Source of the DNA: Saccharum officinarum
Lineage: Eukaryota; Streptophyta; Magnoliopsida; Poales; Poaceae
DNA: 64,000 nt
Direction: 5' to 3'
Assembly (NCBI GenBank): GCA_020631735.1
Contig: CM036201.1
Span: forward strand, 80,142,502-80,206,501
The notes below the pieces were generated by a model, which was not told the DNA's origin, did not search any database, and saw only the letters and a program-made list of their open reading frames with translations. A program made the position numbers and the translations under genes. Of this stretch, positions 20,863-33,858 are shown in pieces (position 1 is the first letter of the stretch; each line of letters begins with the position of its first letter).

Positions 20863-21869
20863 CTACTCCTCGGGGCCATCGTTGGGTCAGAGACTCACCA
20901 TTGCTACCATCCAGTAGCAGCGTCGGTCCAGCAGGTGCGGCTGCGGGTTCGTCCTCATTGTCGTCGACGTCCATACCGGCGGCTTCTGAGGAGCATACGG
21001 GCCAATCCGTTGTAGAGCGCATGAAACTCCTCATGCAAGTTGACATTGTACTCCTCTAGCTCCTCGACCCTCTGCCTTAGGAGGTTCCTCTTGTTCCAGG
21101 CTTCATTCCTTTCTTGAACCAACTGTCCAATCATGCGGTCTGCATTATTGTTGGCCTGAGTCAACGCATGCACCCGCTGTATAGAACTATCACCTCTCTC
21201 TAGAGTCTGGTCTTGCTGCAAGCTCATGTCAGCCAACTGCTCCTGCAAACTAGCGATAGCACATGCTTGCTTCTTCTTTTGTTTTCTTGCTTTGAGCCGA
21301 TCATCACCACGCAAACCAGTCAGAGTCCAATAAGTGCACTCCAGACTCTGGTATGCTCTGATAGCTGCATACATCGCACTCATAGCGTGGTTGTCGCTAG
21401 CCTGTCCTTCGCTTGGGCCTCTGACTAAAGCACTTCCTTGCGGCTGTACCCAAATGGCATCGCGAGGATCATCTCTCGGAAAAGTGCCAGCCAAGGCTGC
21501 TGCCAGCTCGTTGGGAAATCTGCTCATTATGTCCTGGATGACACGGAAAGCTGCTCCCTCTACACCCTCAACCGGAGTGCGTCCCTCAAACTCCAAGTGC
21601 CAACCATCCCATTCTGGAGCATCACCAAGAGCAGGGACAGTGATCTCCACTACTGCTAGTCCATCCTCTGACAACTGGTTCTCACTCCAAGAGTACACCG
21701 GCTCCTGACCCTCCGGGTACCCCACATCATGGAGCACTCTCCAAAGCAAAGTTGGCATGCCAAACTCGCTCAGAAAGGTGTCCGTGTTGCGGCGCTCCCG
21801 CGAGGCCAACTGACGTCGAGGTGCTCTTCCACCTGTGGACTTACGGGCAATCTGCTTCGTGCGGGCCAT
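20863..21869 (-). pseudogene. ORF0 of A1, H3-tail mimic with C-terminal frameshifts
   Basis: The ATG at 21869 gives the same H3-like start as A2 (ARTKQIARKSTGG, then APRRQLASR). It is open for ~290 residues, with a few substitutions against A2 such as A for T near 168 and K for E near 260. Near 21010 a missing C shifts the frame after HALYNG, and further one-base indels follow to the homologous stop at 20863-20865. The damage lies within ~200 bp of the N gap, where other indels cluster, so it may be sequencing error; the gene could be intact in reality. An in-frame TTG upstream is not needed as a start. Confidence 0.75.
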
Positions 21870-22658
21870 CTGTACCAAAACTTTCGATTACCCGATGAGA
21901 ACATAATTTAAGTTGGTACAATTTTTATTGAAAGAGGATAATCAATTTATAAGGGGAGGAATGCATGGCATAAATGAAATGCACAAGCAACATGATGCAT
22001 GCACGTTTCTTACGTTCTCACAAACTTAAGAAATAAATGATATCTATCGATGAATTCGGTGGCATACAGGCGATCTCTCATAAACGTAACTAATACGTTC
22101 TACCCGAGAAACACTGTTATGTACCTGCAGAAGATTCATTTCAGCCCATTCCCCATGAATGCAGGAAAGCAGTAAATCTATCTACGCGCTCTACACGAAT
22201 CCCTAGATATGCGTACAACGGTAGTAACCACCCAAAACATCGTCCTATTGACGGCATCGCCTTAGTGGATGGAACAACCACACATGCGACACTTTTGTAA
22301 AAACATGCGTAAAACATGTAAGTACTCCAGTATCATACAAGCACTCTCCCTAGATCGGCGGTGTATCCGATCATGCTCTCACATCTCACACTTACCGAGG
22401 CGTAGAGGCAACTGATCCATACATTACCACTAAAGTAAGTGGCACTCATACAATAGCACGCCGTATGAGCAACGAAAGAGAAATATGGTGCAAGAACCCC
22501 CAAGTCAGTACTTAATTAAGTCACCTAGAGTCCTTACTGGGCATAAAGGATATGACCACTGGCACACTCTTAGTTTGTAAATCGCGTTTTTCAAACACAT
22601 TTTTATTTTAAATACACTTATGAACAGTAAATCCGCTAAACCATGCTCCGATGCCAGC
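21870..22658 (-). other. Leader and primer site of A1
   Basis: 789 bp between ORF0 and the LTR, nearly identical to 61334-62122. The primer site TGGCATCGGAGCATGG (22641-22656 on minus) is two bases from the LTR and is a Met-tRNA-site variant. No further gene is seen. Confidence 0.7.
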
Positions 22659-25600
22659 TGTAACAGAACCGACCAATTATACGAGATTAAGTGAGAAAAT
22701 CATCCACCGAGCAGACGATTTAGCAAACTTAAGCCCGTATAACCCGGTAGTCCGTGAAATCACGATCGGATTTCAAACCAACTTGCATACCAGCCAAGAT
22801 CGTAATAAGTTCAGCGGTCACCACAAGTTACATAAAAGTTTGCAGCATAAATACATCGGAGTTTAAACATAGTTATTACAAACCAGTTTCAAATTGAAAG
22901 TAGCGGAAGCATTTTGTTCAAACCACACACACACAGAGTTCAAAATACAGTGCCAGTTCAGGATCATCTTCCAGCAAAAGCATCAGATGAGATGTAGTGA
23001 ATGACCATTGCCCTTGGTCCTAAGCTTCTCCTATTGCAGGATACAGGCAGTTGATACAGTAGCCGTAATACATCTGTCCATCTGCAACAAGTGGGAACAA
23101 AACCCTGAGTACGAGAAGGTACTCAGCTAGACTTACCCGTCTTAAACCAAAAATAAAAGACACCAAGGAATCATGACAGGCTGTCTGGTGGGGTAGCTGA
23201 CTCATTTGCAAAAAGACATTTTTAGTATTTAGAGAATCTTTACAAAAGCTTTGCATCAAGTTAAATCTTTATTAACCTGTCAACTACATTTGCACCTGTA
23301 CTAGAGTAACATGTAATTAAACAGGTAATGATAACCAATGATCATTAACAACTTCCATTATGTCATATTTCATATAACTGTCCAAGTGTTCCATCAATAT
23401 TACTACGATGAAGTAGCTCAAGTCAAGTGCTCACTATCCAGTGAACGATGGCGATTCGAATCGATTATTAACCAGCTGGTAAGTTATTCCTCACACAAAC
23501 CTCACTCACCCGCTAAAGTGAGGTGTTGGTCACTGAGTCAACCATTCAGGTAAAGTCGCGAGCTTGCCAGGAATCACTTGTACCCGGGGACCACCCGACT
23601 GCTCTTTGGCCTTATCATCGCGCCCCCGTACCCTGCCACTACTACTCCCGTACAGTGCGTTGCGGGCAATCTACTCGGCCCGAATAATCTCCCAGCTTCG
23701 CGATCGGAAGGTACTTTATCTGGCCAGCTAAATGTGAGGCATGCGTTCAACATGACCCGAGGCCCAACAACGGACGGTCCTTAATCGACACAGACGGAAA
23801 ACACTACAGTCCTAAACCCTGCAAGTTTCCGTCCGGTCTCAATTTCACATTAACACTTAGTTATTTCATGATGACATCTTTTCTCAATCAGATCCAGGTA
23901 AACACCTATAGCTCACAGGTGACAGGAAATCACCCGACTTCTACCGGTCTAAGCAAGCTAAGCAATTACTTGACTGCGAACACCAGGGTGACAAGGATCG
24001 GTAAAGCAAGGTGAAACAAGGTATAATGCAGCAACGGTTGCAAACAACTCCTAAACTTAATGCAGCAGTTTAAGTAAAGCATTAATAAAATTTTTGCAAA
24101 CCGGAGGAGAGAAATGCTCTGGGGCTTGCCTCTCTCGAAAGAGCTCGGACGGTGGTCTGGGCACTCCGGAAGATCCTCACCAACCTCCTCGTCGGCTTCG
24201 GGCACTTCCTGCTCCTCGGGCTGCTCTTCTGGCTCCTCGGGAACTGCTACCGACGTTACTTCCTGCGATCCTGTATGATGCAATCGTATAAGTGCTTATG
24301 CCTAGGTGCATTGCGAAAATGACATGTAATGGTCATGATGAATGAAATGCAGATAATCAGGTTCACTTTATTTCATAAAGTAGGAATACATTTCTTCTAC
24401 AAGGTAGTCAACATCATCCATGAATACAGACTACAAGCATATGTCATCTACTGCATTCTCTTCTACCACTACCATGCTAAGCCAGCATATTTTATTAAAT
24501 GCTTCAAAGATACACCAAAGCAAAATCCTATTCACTAGTCATGCATTAACAAGGTTAAATAAAACCCTAATTGCAACTAGGTTTGAACAGCAACACCTAT
24601 TTTAGTAGCACAGAAAAATCTGAGAAAATTACAGTAGCTTTCTATCATCTAATCCAGCGTACCACAAAAATTTCATTGTATTGGGATTACTAGAACTGCC
24701 TACACAAAAATAACAAGCTAGGGCCTAAAAATGAGCATAAAAAATACTTTATACTATGAAAAGTATCAAACAACAGATTTAACATTTTTCCTACATTCTT
24801 CACAATAAATAATCACTATAGAAAAATTATTACATGCATGTTTTATTCATATTTTTCTCTCTAGCAAAAACAACAATTATTAGCAATATTAAACACTTGT
24901 ACTACCACTCAAGGTTTTTCCACAGAACATGAATGGCATATATTTTTCCTAGCAAGTACATCACAAAAGAAAATTATAGCAAGTGGAACCATATTTTTCT
25001 GAGCTTTCTGTGATTTACTACACATTTAACAAGAAAACAACAGTTTTAGTGATTAAATAAAAACTCTATAGCAAAGTATTTAAATCTTGACATGCAATAT
25101 TTTTAAACTGTAGATCTAGTCCCGATGAGTCTATAGAAATTTGTTTCACAATTTTTTTGGAGCTGAAAGGACTACAAAACATTTTCCAAAGAATTTTTCA
25201 TCATGAAATAATAAAAGAAAACAGAAATTGATTTTTCAATATTGGTACTGGGCCGGCCTGTGGGAGTTAACCGGCCCGTGGTCGTTCTCGGCCTGGTTCG
25301 CGCGCGCGGGGAAAGGCGAGCCGGCCCGCTCGGAGGCGCGGCCCACAGGCGCGGCGGCCCAGCGGAAGACCAAGGGGGAAAGAACAGGGCGGCCTCGTCG
25401 GCGTTCGGAACCGCAACGACGTGGCGGTGGCCGACGGTCAACGACCATGTCCGGCCACGTCCCGACCAGCGAGCGCGCGCACAGTATTCGCGCGGAGATG
25501 GCGAACTCGAGAGGGAGGCTCAGGAGGATAGAGAGGGAGCGAGGGAGGCGATGGACGGAGCGCGAGCTCGGCGGCCCCGACGTGGTGGCGCAGCGGGAAT

Positions 25601-26582
25601 AGCTCGATTGAGCCTTACCGTAGGCGAGCAAGGCACACGGTGGCCCATTCGGAGGAGAGGAGAAGGTGGCGGAACGTGGAGCGCAAGCAATCGGGCGGTG
25701 GCGGTTCACCGGCGTCGGAACGCGACGACGGAGATGGCGGCAAGCAGTGGCGAGCGGGGTGAGCACGGCTCCCGTTCGGGTTTTCCAAAGGGAATGAGAG
25801 GGAGAGCGAGTGAGGAGGAGAAAGGAGGCAGGGGCGCGGGCGTGGCGTCAAGAAGCCGGGCGCGCGGGGTGACGGACGGCCACGCGGAGGGCGTCGCCGG
25901 CATGCGGCTGCCACGCGGCTGGCGTGTTCTGCCGCGGCGCTAGCGAGACGCGCGCGCGGGAGAGGGAGGAGGAAGCGGCCGCGCGGACGCGGGCCAGTCC
26001 GCTGCGCTGCGCGGGCGCGCGCGGGGAGGCGTGGGCCGCTTCGGTCGATGGGCCGAAAGGGTGGCGGCGGCCTGCTAGCGCTGGGAATTGTTTTCATTTT
26101 TATTTTTCCAGAGAAATTCAATTACAATTCAAATTGCAGTTTTCAAATTCAATTTTTGGGCAAGCAAATGACCTTTTCTAAAATTGGCCCAAAAATAAAA
26201 GTTGTTTAGAATTTTATTTCCTACAACTTTTATTAAGGGGCCAACCTCAAAACTCTTAGAGATTTTGAATTATAGAATAAAAGCTAATTTAGGGAGGATT
26301 TTTGAATATTTCCAAATAACATTTTTAAAACAAGTTTTTGACAAAACTTTGAGTAATTTAGTTGCTCCAAAATTTTGACCTATAATTCTAAGTGATATAA
26401 AATTTGTAGTTGCACAATTTTGATGAAAGATAATTAGCACATTAACATATTACATCATGAATACCATTTCCCAAGCTTTTATTTCATTCAAGTTATAATA
26501 TTACCATATATGATTATGAATGATATGAAATATCATGCTTATGATTGCAATGCAAATGCTTGCGTAACACTGGGGTGTTACA
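22659..26582 (-). repeat. Full-length family A LTR
   Basis: 3,924 bp with ends TGTAACAGAACC and GGGGTGTTACA (plus strand). A GC-rich block (25250-26090) holds long open frames on both strands with Arg/Pro/Gly/Ala-rich translations that are compositional. The first half matches 62123-64000 and the last ~900 bp match 49521-50414. Confidence 0.88.
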
Positions 26583-27599
26583 CATCACGAGTTAAATGTT
26601 TCTTCTGTTCTCTCGCCACTTCCATCATCTCTCTACTGCCTAACTCCTACAAAAACAACTGTACAAAAAGCAGAGAAGGGCCAGGTGGGAAGAGCATTAC
26701 ATATTCTTGTATGACGATGCATCTAATCACACTAGCATCCAACAGAAGGTAGCACATAGCAGTCAATTGCAAAACAACAGTCAGCTTGCATTGACATTTC
26801 ATCAAACACCTAGACTACACGTAGTGGCAGCACAGAGCAGCAAGCACATAGCAGGAGCATAGACCAACAAGCAGAGGATTTTCTAGCGCTTGAACTCCAG
26901 ATGCAGGCGCGAGTGGCCCAATGGCCCCATGGACAAGTGGTGTGTAGCAGTAGCAGTAGCAGCAACACCAGATAGCAGCATGAGATTGGGGGTGATAGGG
27001 AGGACAACCTCACCTGGATTCTCCATGTACGTCATAGAAGACGGCGTCGACGAGGTAGATGTGTACTCGAGGATGAGATGGACCCGGTCTCCCTACCATG
27101 AGCGGCCGTGGATCTGGCCTCCCTCGCACAAGAGGATGTGGATTTGGCGCACGAGCAGGGCCCTTAATGGTTGCTCAACACCGCGACTTGGTGGAGGGTG
27201 AAGGGCGGCGACGGACGGGACTGGGGTAGGGTGGTGGCGACGAACGGGACTGGGGCGGGGTGGTGGCGACGGATGAGACTAGGTGCTGTCTGCGGGAACC
27301 CCAAACCCTAACGAATCTAGTGCCTACACAGAGCTGCAGGTGATAAGGTGGATGGGCGGCATCGGCATCGGCGGAGCGCACCAGCAGCGACCACGGCGGA
27401 CTACGAACGTGTAGGGTGGGAGTGCGCCGCGCGAGTGTGGGATCCGGCGGTGGAGGGGGTCGGGGAGATGCGGAGAAGAGAGAGAGGGAGGAGGAGGAGG
27501 CGAGTGCTGATGTTGCAGAGGACATCGGACTGACCCAGGGGACGGGTTGGACCGGTTCCGGACTTGAGTACAAACTGAACCCGTCTTCATAATTTTTTC
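26583..27599. other. Unassigned sequence, probable CACTA interior
   Basis: No recognisable gene. The right half is GC-rich with proline/serine-rich compositional frames. It may be the interior of the CACTA element that ends at 27854; its left terminus was not found. Confidence 0.35.
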
Positions 27600-27854
27600 G
27601 GGTCTGATGGCTCCAGGTAATGACGTGTTTTATCGGGGCGCGTCGCTGACCACACCCTTAGTTATTAGTGACGCGTCTAGTTGAAAAGAGTCACTGCTAA
27701 CTTGTTATAAGTGACGCGTTTTGGTTCCTGGCCATGGGCAACAGATAACCAGTGACGCGCTCCGTTGACGCACGTCACTAATATTGCACTAGTGACGCAT
27801 TTTAATTCCAAGTCACTGATTAAGGTGTCTCTTTTGTGATGTTTTGGCATAGTG
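27600..27854. mobile_element. Second CACTA right end, same family as 2546-3006
   Basis: Ends TTGGCATAGTG at 27854 and carries AGTGACGCG/GTCACT subterminal motifs (for example near 27665, 27710, 27751 and 27790). It has the same orientation as the end at 3006, so the two cannot be opposite ends of one simple element. No 42-bp array here. Confidence 0.6.
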
Positions 27855-28027
27855 ACTATCTTTATAGTGAAGGGTAGCAACATCTATGACACTAGATAAA
27901 TATACTATGAAAATGCATTTTATAGTATATCTAATTATTTTATAGTGTATACTAATGAAATATTATTTTATAGTGCATCTAACTATTATAATTTGGTATC
28001 ATAAATAGATACTGGTGCTATTTTCTA

Positions 28028-28178
28028 CTCTCTTAATTCTAAATTATAAGATGTTTTGGCGCTTATGTGTGTGTAGCTTTTGTTATGAATTTAGATATCC
28101 ATTATATCTAGATACATAGAAAAATCAATGTATCTAAAAAAAGTCAAGACGCCTTATAATTTGGAACGGAGGGATGAG
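28028..28178. mobile_element. Stowaway MITE
   Basis: 151-bp inverted-repeat element flanked by TA on both sides. The right end (TTGGAACGGAGGGATGAG) and the left arm (CTAAATTATAAGATGTTTTGG) form the terminal repeats. The centre (ATCTAGATACATAGAAAAATC) is characteristic of the common grass Stowaway family. Derived from Tc1/mariner and non-coding. Confidence 0.8.
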
Positions 28179-29118
28179 TATAGAACAACCAAACTTAATT
28201 AAGAAAGCTTAACTTCGAATAACTCATAAAGTTAATTTATTTTTGTAGTAACTTAGGGAAATATAGGCGTATGCTTATTTATATGTGTATGACACCGCCA
28301 GAATTCAGAAGCAATTTGCGGGCATGGTACTGGTACAGGTACTCCTGGTTAGGTGGTGCAATATACTAGCAGATGACAAATTCGCATTCTACACACAAAC
28401 CCAGCAGAACAATAGCACACACACGATTATATAATAAAATGATTGGCTGAGTTCATGCAGAGTTGTCACGTAGCGGCTTGGACTTTGTGCTCTCTGCTGG
28501 GATGCTGGGTTGGCTTTGAGTCAAGGTGAAGGAACAACTAAACGGCTTTCTTGGGCTGTCTTCGTCTTGCTTGGTATGAGAGAGCTGTATGGAGGTGGAC
28601 CGATACAACACTACTGACTTCTAATCCAGGGTCAGCAGGCAGCGAGCAGCTCCCGTCAAATCCAAACATGCATTTTCTCCGGCCTCAGCTCTCCATGCAT
28701 GCATATGAAATGCTTTGGTTGGACGCCCATGCATGCACGCAAAACACGTAATTAAGATACTTTTCTTCGGATCACCTGTCCCACCCTCGTTTTCTTCGGA
28801 TCACCTGTCCCACCCTCCCTAACCCCTAAAGCCTAAAGGTGCCCTCGATTGACGACTTCCTCTTGTTGCATCTTTTGATCTTCTCGCATGCACAAGTCTC
28901 TTTCCCAATATGACCTTTTTCGATATATAGATCTCTGTAACCAAAGTTTCATCAGATAGAGAGAATTATCCACTTTAGTTTGTGCCATTTGCTCTACACA
29001 TTTTCTTTTCAAAACCCTCCGCACAATCATCCAAAAGCTGTGAAACCCAGCTAGTTTTAACACTCAAATATAGTTATTAGGCCTTAGTTTCCAACGTAGG
29101 AATCCCATGTTTTTCGAT
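28179..29118. other. No gene seen
   Basis: Low-complexity-poor sequence with no convincing frame. It contains the 28-bp duplication at 28761-28817. Confidence 0.4.
28761..28817. repeat. 28-bp direct duplication
   Basis: A 28-base unit (TTTTCTTCGGATCACC... ending CCCACCCTC) occurs at 28761-28788 and 28790-28817, separated by one G. Confidence 0.9.
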
Positions 29119-29423
29119 GGCCCTATTTGGATCAGTTTCGAATTCTTAAAAAACAGTTTTTGCCTTTAATTTCTAAAATCTTGATTCTGAGTAAAAATTG
29201 ATGGGGTGTTTGGTCCCCCAGATTTTAAGAATCTAACTTCATTTATTGTTCTATGGATCATAAGAAACTGACAAAATCTGTATATCAACAGTTTCATGGT
29301 TTTAAGAATCTGACAAAAACTGGCACAAGAAATTAGCAAAAACTGGCTTGTTAGGATCTTACCTAGTTTACAAAAGTCAGATTCTTAAAAACTGGCAAAA
29401 ACCGAAGGGATCCAAACATGGCC
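29119..29423. mobile_element. MITE-like inverted-repeat element
   Basis: Begins GGCCCTATTTGGATC and ends GATCCAAACATGGCC, giving ~15-bp imperfect terminal inverted repeats. Internal AAAAACTGGC / CAGTTTTTGCC copies extend the inverted symmetry. The superfamily is uncertain because no clear target duplication was found. Confidence 0.6.
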
Positions 29424-30237
29424 TATGAAAATGCCTGCACTCCAAACATGCCTTGCAGTGCGTGGTCAGGGTAATCAATAACCCAGCCTACCTGGCTATT
29501 AAGGGAAGCTTGCATAACATTTTTGCTCACAGATTACAGAGGCCTAGTTGGTCAACTAACTAGGATTAATAGCATAATAATGTTAATGCATATGAACAAG
29601 CATGGCCCACGGAGACCTGATGAACAGTACATTTGAAAGTCAGACGACCATGCAACTTGTCCATACAAAGGGGCCCTTGTATATCTGTTGACCAAATAAT
29701 TAATAAAAACAACAATTTAAACATCACGTATATGTACCACTGTCACGAGACAATGTTCAGGAAAACAGCACTCGCAAAGTCCCTAGCTATCGATCTAGTA
29801 CACGATGTAAATTAAACACCTAGCCCTATAATATATTGGCTGTTGTTATCTGTAGACAAGAGTCGAAGATTATATATACGGCACACTTGTTGTCAGGAAC
29901 TCGGTACATATACGTACGTCATGCTGCCACCTATTGCAGAGACCCGTATATACGGCAGCATATATCGTACACCTCATGGGCTCTATTAAGAAGGCTAAAG
30001 GATTGACATGTTGCTGCAAACAAATATATTTGTCATGATGGGAACATTTAGCAGTACAGCTGCTGATAATTAACCAACATGTTTCCAGGTACATCTTATT
30101 GCATATTCTAGTAGTCCTAACTTATATAATTAGGATAACAATAATATATAAATGCATGGTATGTAAATCTTTGACCTAGTTAAGCACGTAGGTGTAGTGT
30201 ACTGTAGCACATGTGTAACTGCAATTAATGTCCTATC
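29424..30237. other. No gene seen
   Basis: AT-rich sequence without supportable features. Confidence 0.4.
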
Positions 30238-30506
<269 letters not shown>

Positions 30507-30900
30507 CTGCTACCGCTAGTGCTAGGTACTCCGTAAGATGTTACAAGTAACATCAAGAACAGTGGCACAGCATGCAGCAAGTTGTTTGCAGCTCGATCGA
30601 GGAAGATTTTCAGATCTCTGGAGCTCATTATAAAAGGCTGTAGGTGTGTTCTACTCCATGCATGATGCTCTTTCTTAATAATCTCACAAAATGCATGGCC
30701 GAGAGAAGACTCGCCTTTATATATGCATATACCACATAATCCATGACGTCACATCAGGCTGCTTGTGCGCTCGGTTTTTACTTCTACATGTATGGAAGTT
30801 TCAGACTTTCGTAGCATATGCTCAGTCTTCTCTGGTCGTAATGAGGCTAATCATAATTTGATATTCTGGAGTTGATACATTGAATCTCTACAAATATATA

Positions 30901-31540
30901 CTCCCTCTATCTATAAAAGACCGTCGTTCTCCGATTCAAAATTTTTCCCAACGAAGACCGTCGTTCTGCAATCCGTACAGCTAACAGAGTAGGGTAGCAG
31001 CTATATGGGACCTACTCCTGAGACCACCGCTCCACATCTCACGTAAGAAAAGGCATCATAGCCGTAGGCCTTGTTATCTTTCCTTTCAAATTTCAAGTTT
31101 TTTCACTCTTTTTCTATCATATCAATTTTTAGACGCATGTATCAAGCATTAAATATTGGTAAAATAAATAACTAATTGTACAGATTAGTTGTAAATCACA
31201 AGACGAATATTTTAAGCCTAGTTAGTCCATAATTGAACAATATTTGTCAAATACAAACGAAAGTGCTACAGTTAGAAAAATTTTAACTTCCCATAATCTA
31301 AACAAGGCTGTAATAAAAGAAAAAAAAGCACATACACGTGGACGCTCTCCTCTCCACATGTTTCATCCCAGCATGTATCCTCTGTCGCTACGAGTAGTCC
31401 CGAACATTCGTGTCCTCTTGCTTGTTACAGAAATGCAATGGTAGACTGTCACTCAGTTATAAGGATATTCTTGTAATTTTTGAACCACATTGGTTTCCGT
31501 GCTTAGTCTTAAAATCGCTGTCTTTCTGATACGGAGGGAG
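30901..31540. mobile_element. Long Stowaway-like MITE, probably composite
   Basis: Flanked by TA (30899-30900 and 31541-31542). The left end CTCCCTCTATC and the right end GATACGGAGGGAG are inverted repeats. At 640 bp it is long for a Stowaway. The interior (31130-31280) holds the panicoid MITE core (GCATTAAATAT, GCCTAGTTAGTCCA, CAAATACAAACG), suggesting one element nested inside another. A GACCGTCGTTCT motif is repeated near the left end. Confidence 0.6.
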
Positions 31541-32772
31541 TAATGTTGTTGTGTTACATGCATGAACAGTACCTAAACATTGCACGCACGCGCGCACACA
31601 CTTGCTCACTTACACATTCTAAAAAAAAGGATTCACTTACACATACTAAAAAAAAGACAACCACATGAATAGAATGCATATGTATACCACTAAAAAAAAA
31701 TCCACAGATAATAATCTTCTCTTGGTATACCAACAAGTAACCTAGACCTTGCACTGAAAATGTTAAATGTGTGAGTAGAGCTATATATAGCTGGCATGCA
31801 AGTTTAGGGGTTCAAATATTCAATAAAAAATTACGAAATGGTGATAAAAAGATAGCTATCTATATATACTCACAAATGAGCATGTAGTTTAGTGGTAGAG
31901 AAGTGTTACATGGTCCTAGTCTCTAACGTTCAAAAACACTATTTTTTTACCATTAATAGTGACCATTTATCGATTAACCGTGACCATTTGCAGAGACATC
32001 CGCTCTGCCTGTCTCTGAAAATCCTCCCTTCCTCTAGTAGCAGGGTTACTTTGCTTCTTAATCACCTACTATACATTTGCCATTCTAAAAAAACAAACCT
32101 AAAGTAAACAAACCAATAATCAACCGTGTTGTTGGTTCGATGCTAGAGTGACTCGTTCACACAATCGTATACTATCTAGTATTCACGTTAACCTGGATCT
32201 ATTACTGCACTTGATGACTTGACTTGGAGCAGCACATGACTCCTTGATTTACATATGCATGTGAACAGGCACAAACCTCACTTCCACTCAAGACTAATTG
32301 TCTAATTCTAACATAACCTACGTGTCCTATAGTAGGACCCAGGGCTGTTCTTCTTGTTCGTATGAAAACTAGATTGGTTAGAAGAACTGCCCTTGTGGGA
32401 TATATGTCTGATAAAAAAAGGCAGGAACTATAAGACCATATATATAGGAGAGCAGAGCGAGATCCAAAGCATTTAACATGACAAGATGAAAACCAAGTAA
32501 GCATATCATCATGCTTTTATCATTTGCGAAACAAGACCATGAATACAATCCAATTCGAGTTTGTGCAAGTTTATACGTGGGATGTTCAAGTTCAATACTC
32601 GAATTTATATGGGACAAGCTAGTGTTCATCTTATATTAGGCAGAAAGGTGTGTGCCCTGAAGTTTAGTGAGTTTAAAGTCTAAACCACATGTTTTGGTAG
32701 TTTATGAAAAGGCTATATCTAATTGAGCCAACTAAACCCACAAAGGACAGGACCAAGCTAAGCAAGGAGCAG
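31541..32772. other. No gene seen
   Basis: AT-rich sequence with a weak tRNA-like segment near 31885-31934 (see findings). No supportable gene. Confidence 0.4.
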
Positions 32773-33167
32773 GATCACTAGTACAGAGACGGGCTTTACT
32801 CCCGGTGGGGAACCCCCTCTAGTCCCGGTTCCCCACCCGGGAGCAAGCATCCGGGACTAAAGGGGGGTCCTTTAGTCCCGGGTGAGGAACCGGGACTAAA
32901 GGAGGACCTTTAGTCCCGGTGGGTAACACCAACCGGGACTAAAGGTGCCTCCTGACATGCCACGATGGCCAGCACCTTTAGTCCCGGTTGGTAATACGAA
33001 CCGGGACTAAAGGTTTTTTTTTTTTCTTTTCTTTTCATTTTTTTGTTTTCTTTTCAAAATAGGTTTTCAAGTCGTATTGTACGCTGCTAATTATACATTT
33101 ATACGCGCATATAGTATGTTTCGGTTCAAGCACAATGAACGTATTAAATCACACAATTCAAGCATAG

Positions 33168-33170
<3 letters not shown>

Positions 33171-33249
<79 letters not shown>
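33171..33249. repeat. (TA)n microsatellite inside CACTA
   Basis: About 79 bp of TA dinucleotide followed by ATGCATGCATC-type repeats. Confidence 0.97.
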
Positions 33250-33252
<3 letters not shown>

Positions 33253-33436
33253 TGCATCATATATATATTTACATGCATGCATGCATATGTGTATTTTACA
33301 CGCTTAGTTTACAAACTGGGTATCAAAATTGAGTTCCTATTTGACCATTATATATCCTACAACAAATCCTTCAAAAAAAACCCTACATGAATATATTTGG
33401 ATAAAATTTCGTTAACAAACATTGATCTATGTCCTC

Positions 33437-33567
33437 GGTGGAGGGCCTCGGGCGCGGAGGAGGGCGCGGTGGAGGGCCTCGGGCGCGGAGGAGGGCGAGG
33501 GCGCGGTGGAGGGCCTCGGGCGCGGAGGAGGGCGCGGTGGAGAGCCACGGGCGCGGAGGAGGGGCAC
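33437..33567. repeat. 31-bp GC-rich minisatellite
   Basis: Units of GGTGGAGGGCCTCGGGCGCG plus GAGGAGGGCGC start near 33437, 33468, 33505 and 33536. The third interval is 6 bp longer than the others. Arg/Gly-rich frames here are translations of the repeat. Confidence 0.85.
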
Positions 33568-33858
33568 GGGCGCGCGCGGTGGAGGCCGCACGAGGAAGAA
33601 GACGGCGGCGCCGGTGTCACGGAAGACGAACGGACGCGGTGCGAGGAGAAGAGGGCGGCGGTGTTCGACGAGGAAGAAGACGAGCGGATCGATCTGCCAG
33701 GCGCCGGAGGTTATATAGCAGAGGAGAATTACTCCCGGTTCCAGCCACCAACCGGGAGTAAAGGTATACCTTTACTCCCGGTGCTTGTTACCAACCGGAG
33801 TAAAGGTATACCTTTACTCCCGGTTGGTAACACGCACCGGGAGTAAAGGCTTTTTTTT

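Larger units (their letters stand above)
20798..26582 (-). mobile_element. Gypsy family A element A1, 5' part
   Basis: Minus-strand order: LTR (26582-22659), primer site, leader, ORF0, then the N gap. It matches 60258-64000 (A2) over the whole shared span with few differences. Gag, pol and 3' LTR of this copy are not present. Confidence 0.85.

Noticed and set aside
25228..26121. Long ORFs up to 233 residues on both strands
   Set aside because: GC-rich LTR island; frames mirror each other and are not preserved in the second copy at 49521-49955.
3006..27854. The two TGGCATAGTG ends as the two ends of one CACTA
   Set aside because: Both are in the same orientation; opposite ends of one element must be inverted.
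33397..33846. Arg/Gly-rich ORFs
   Set aside because: Translation of a 31-bp minisatellite inside a non-autonomous CACTA.
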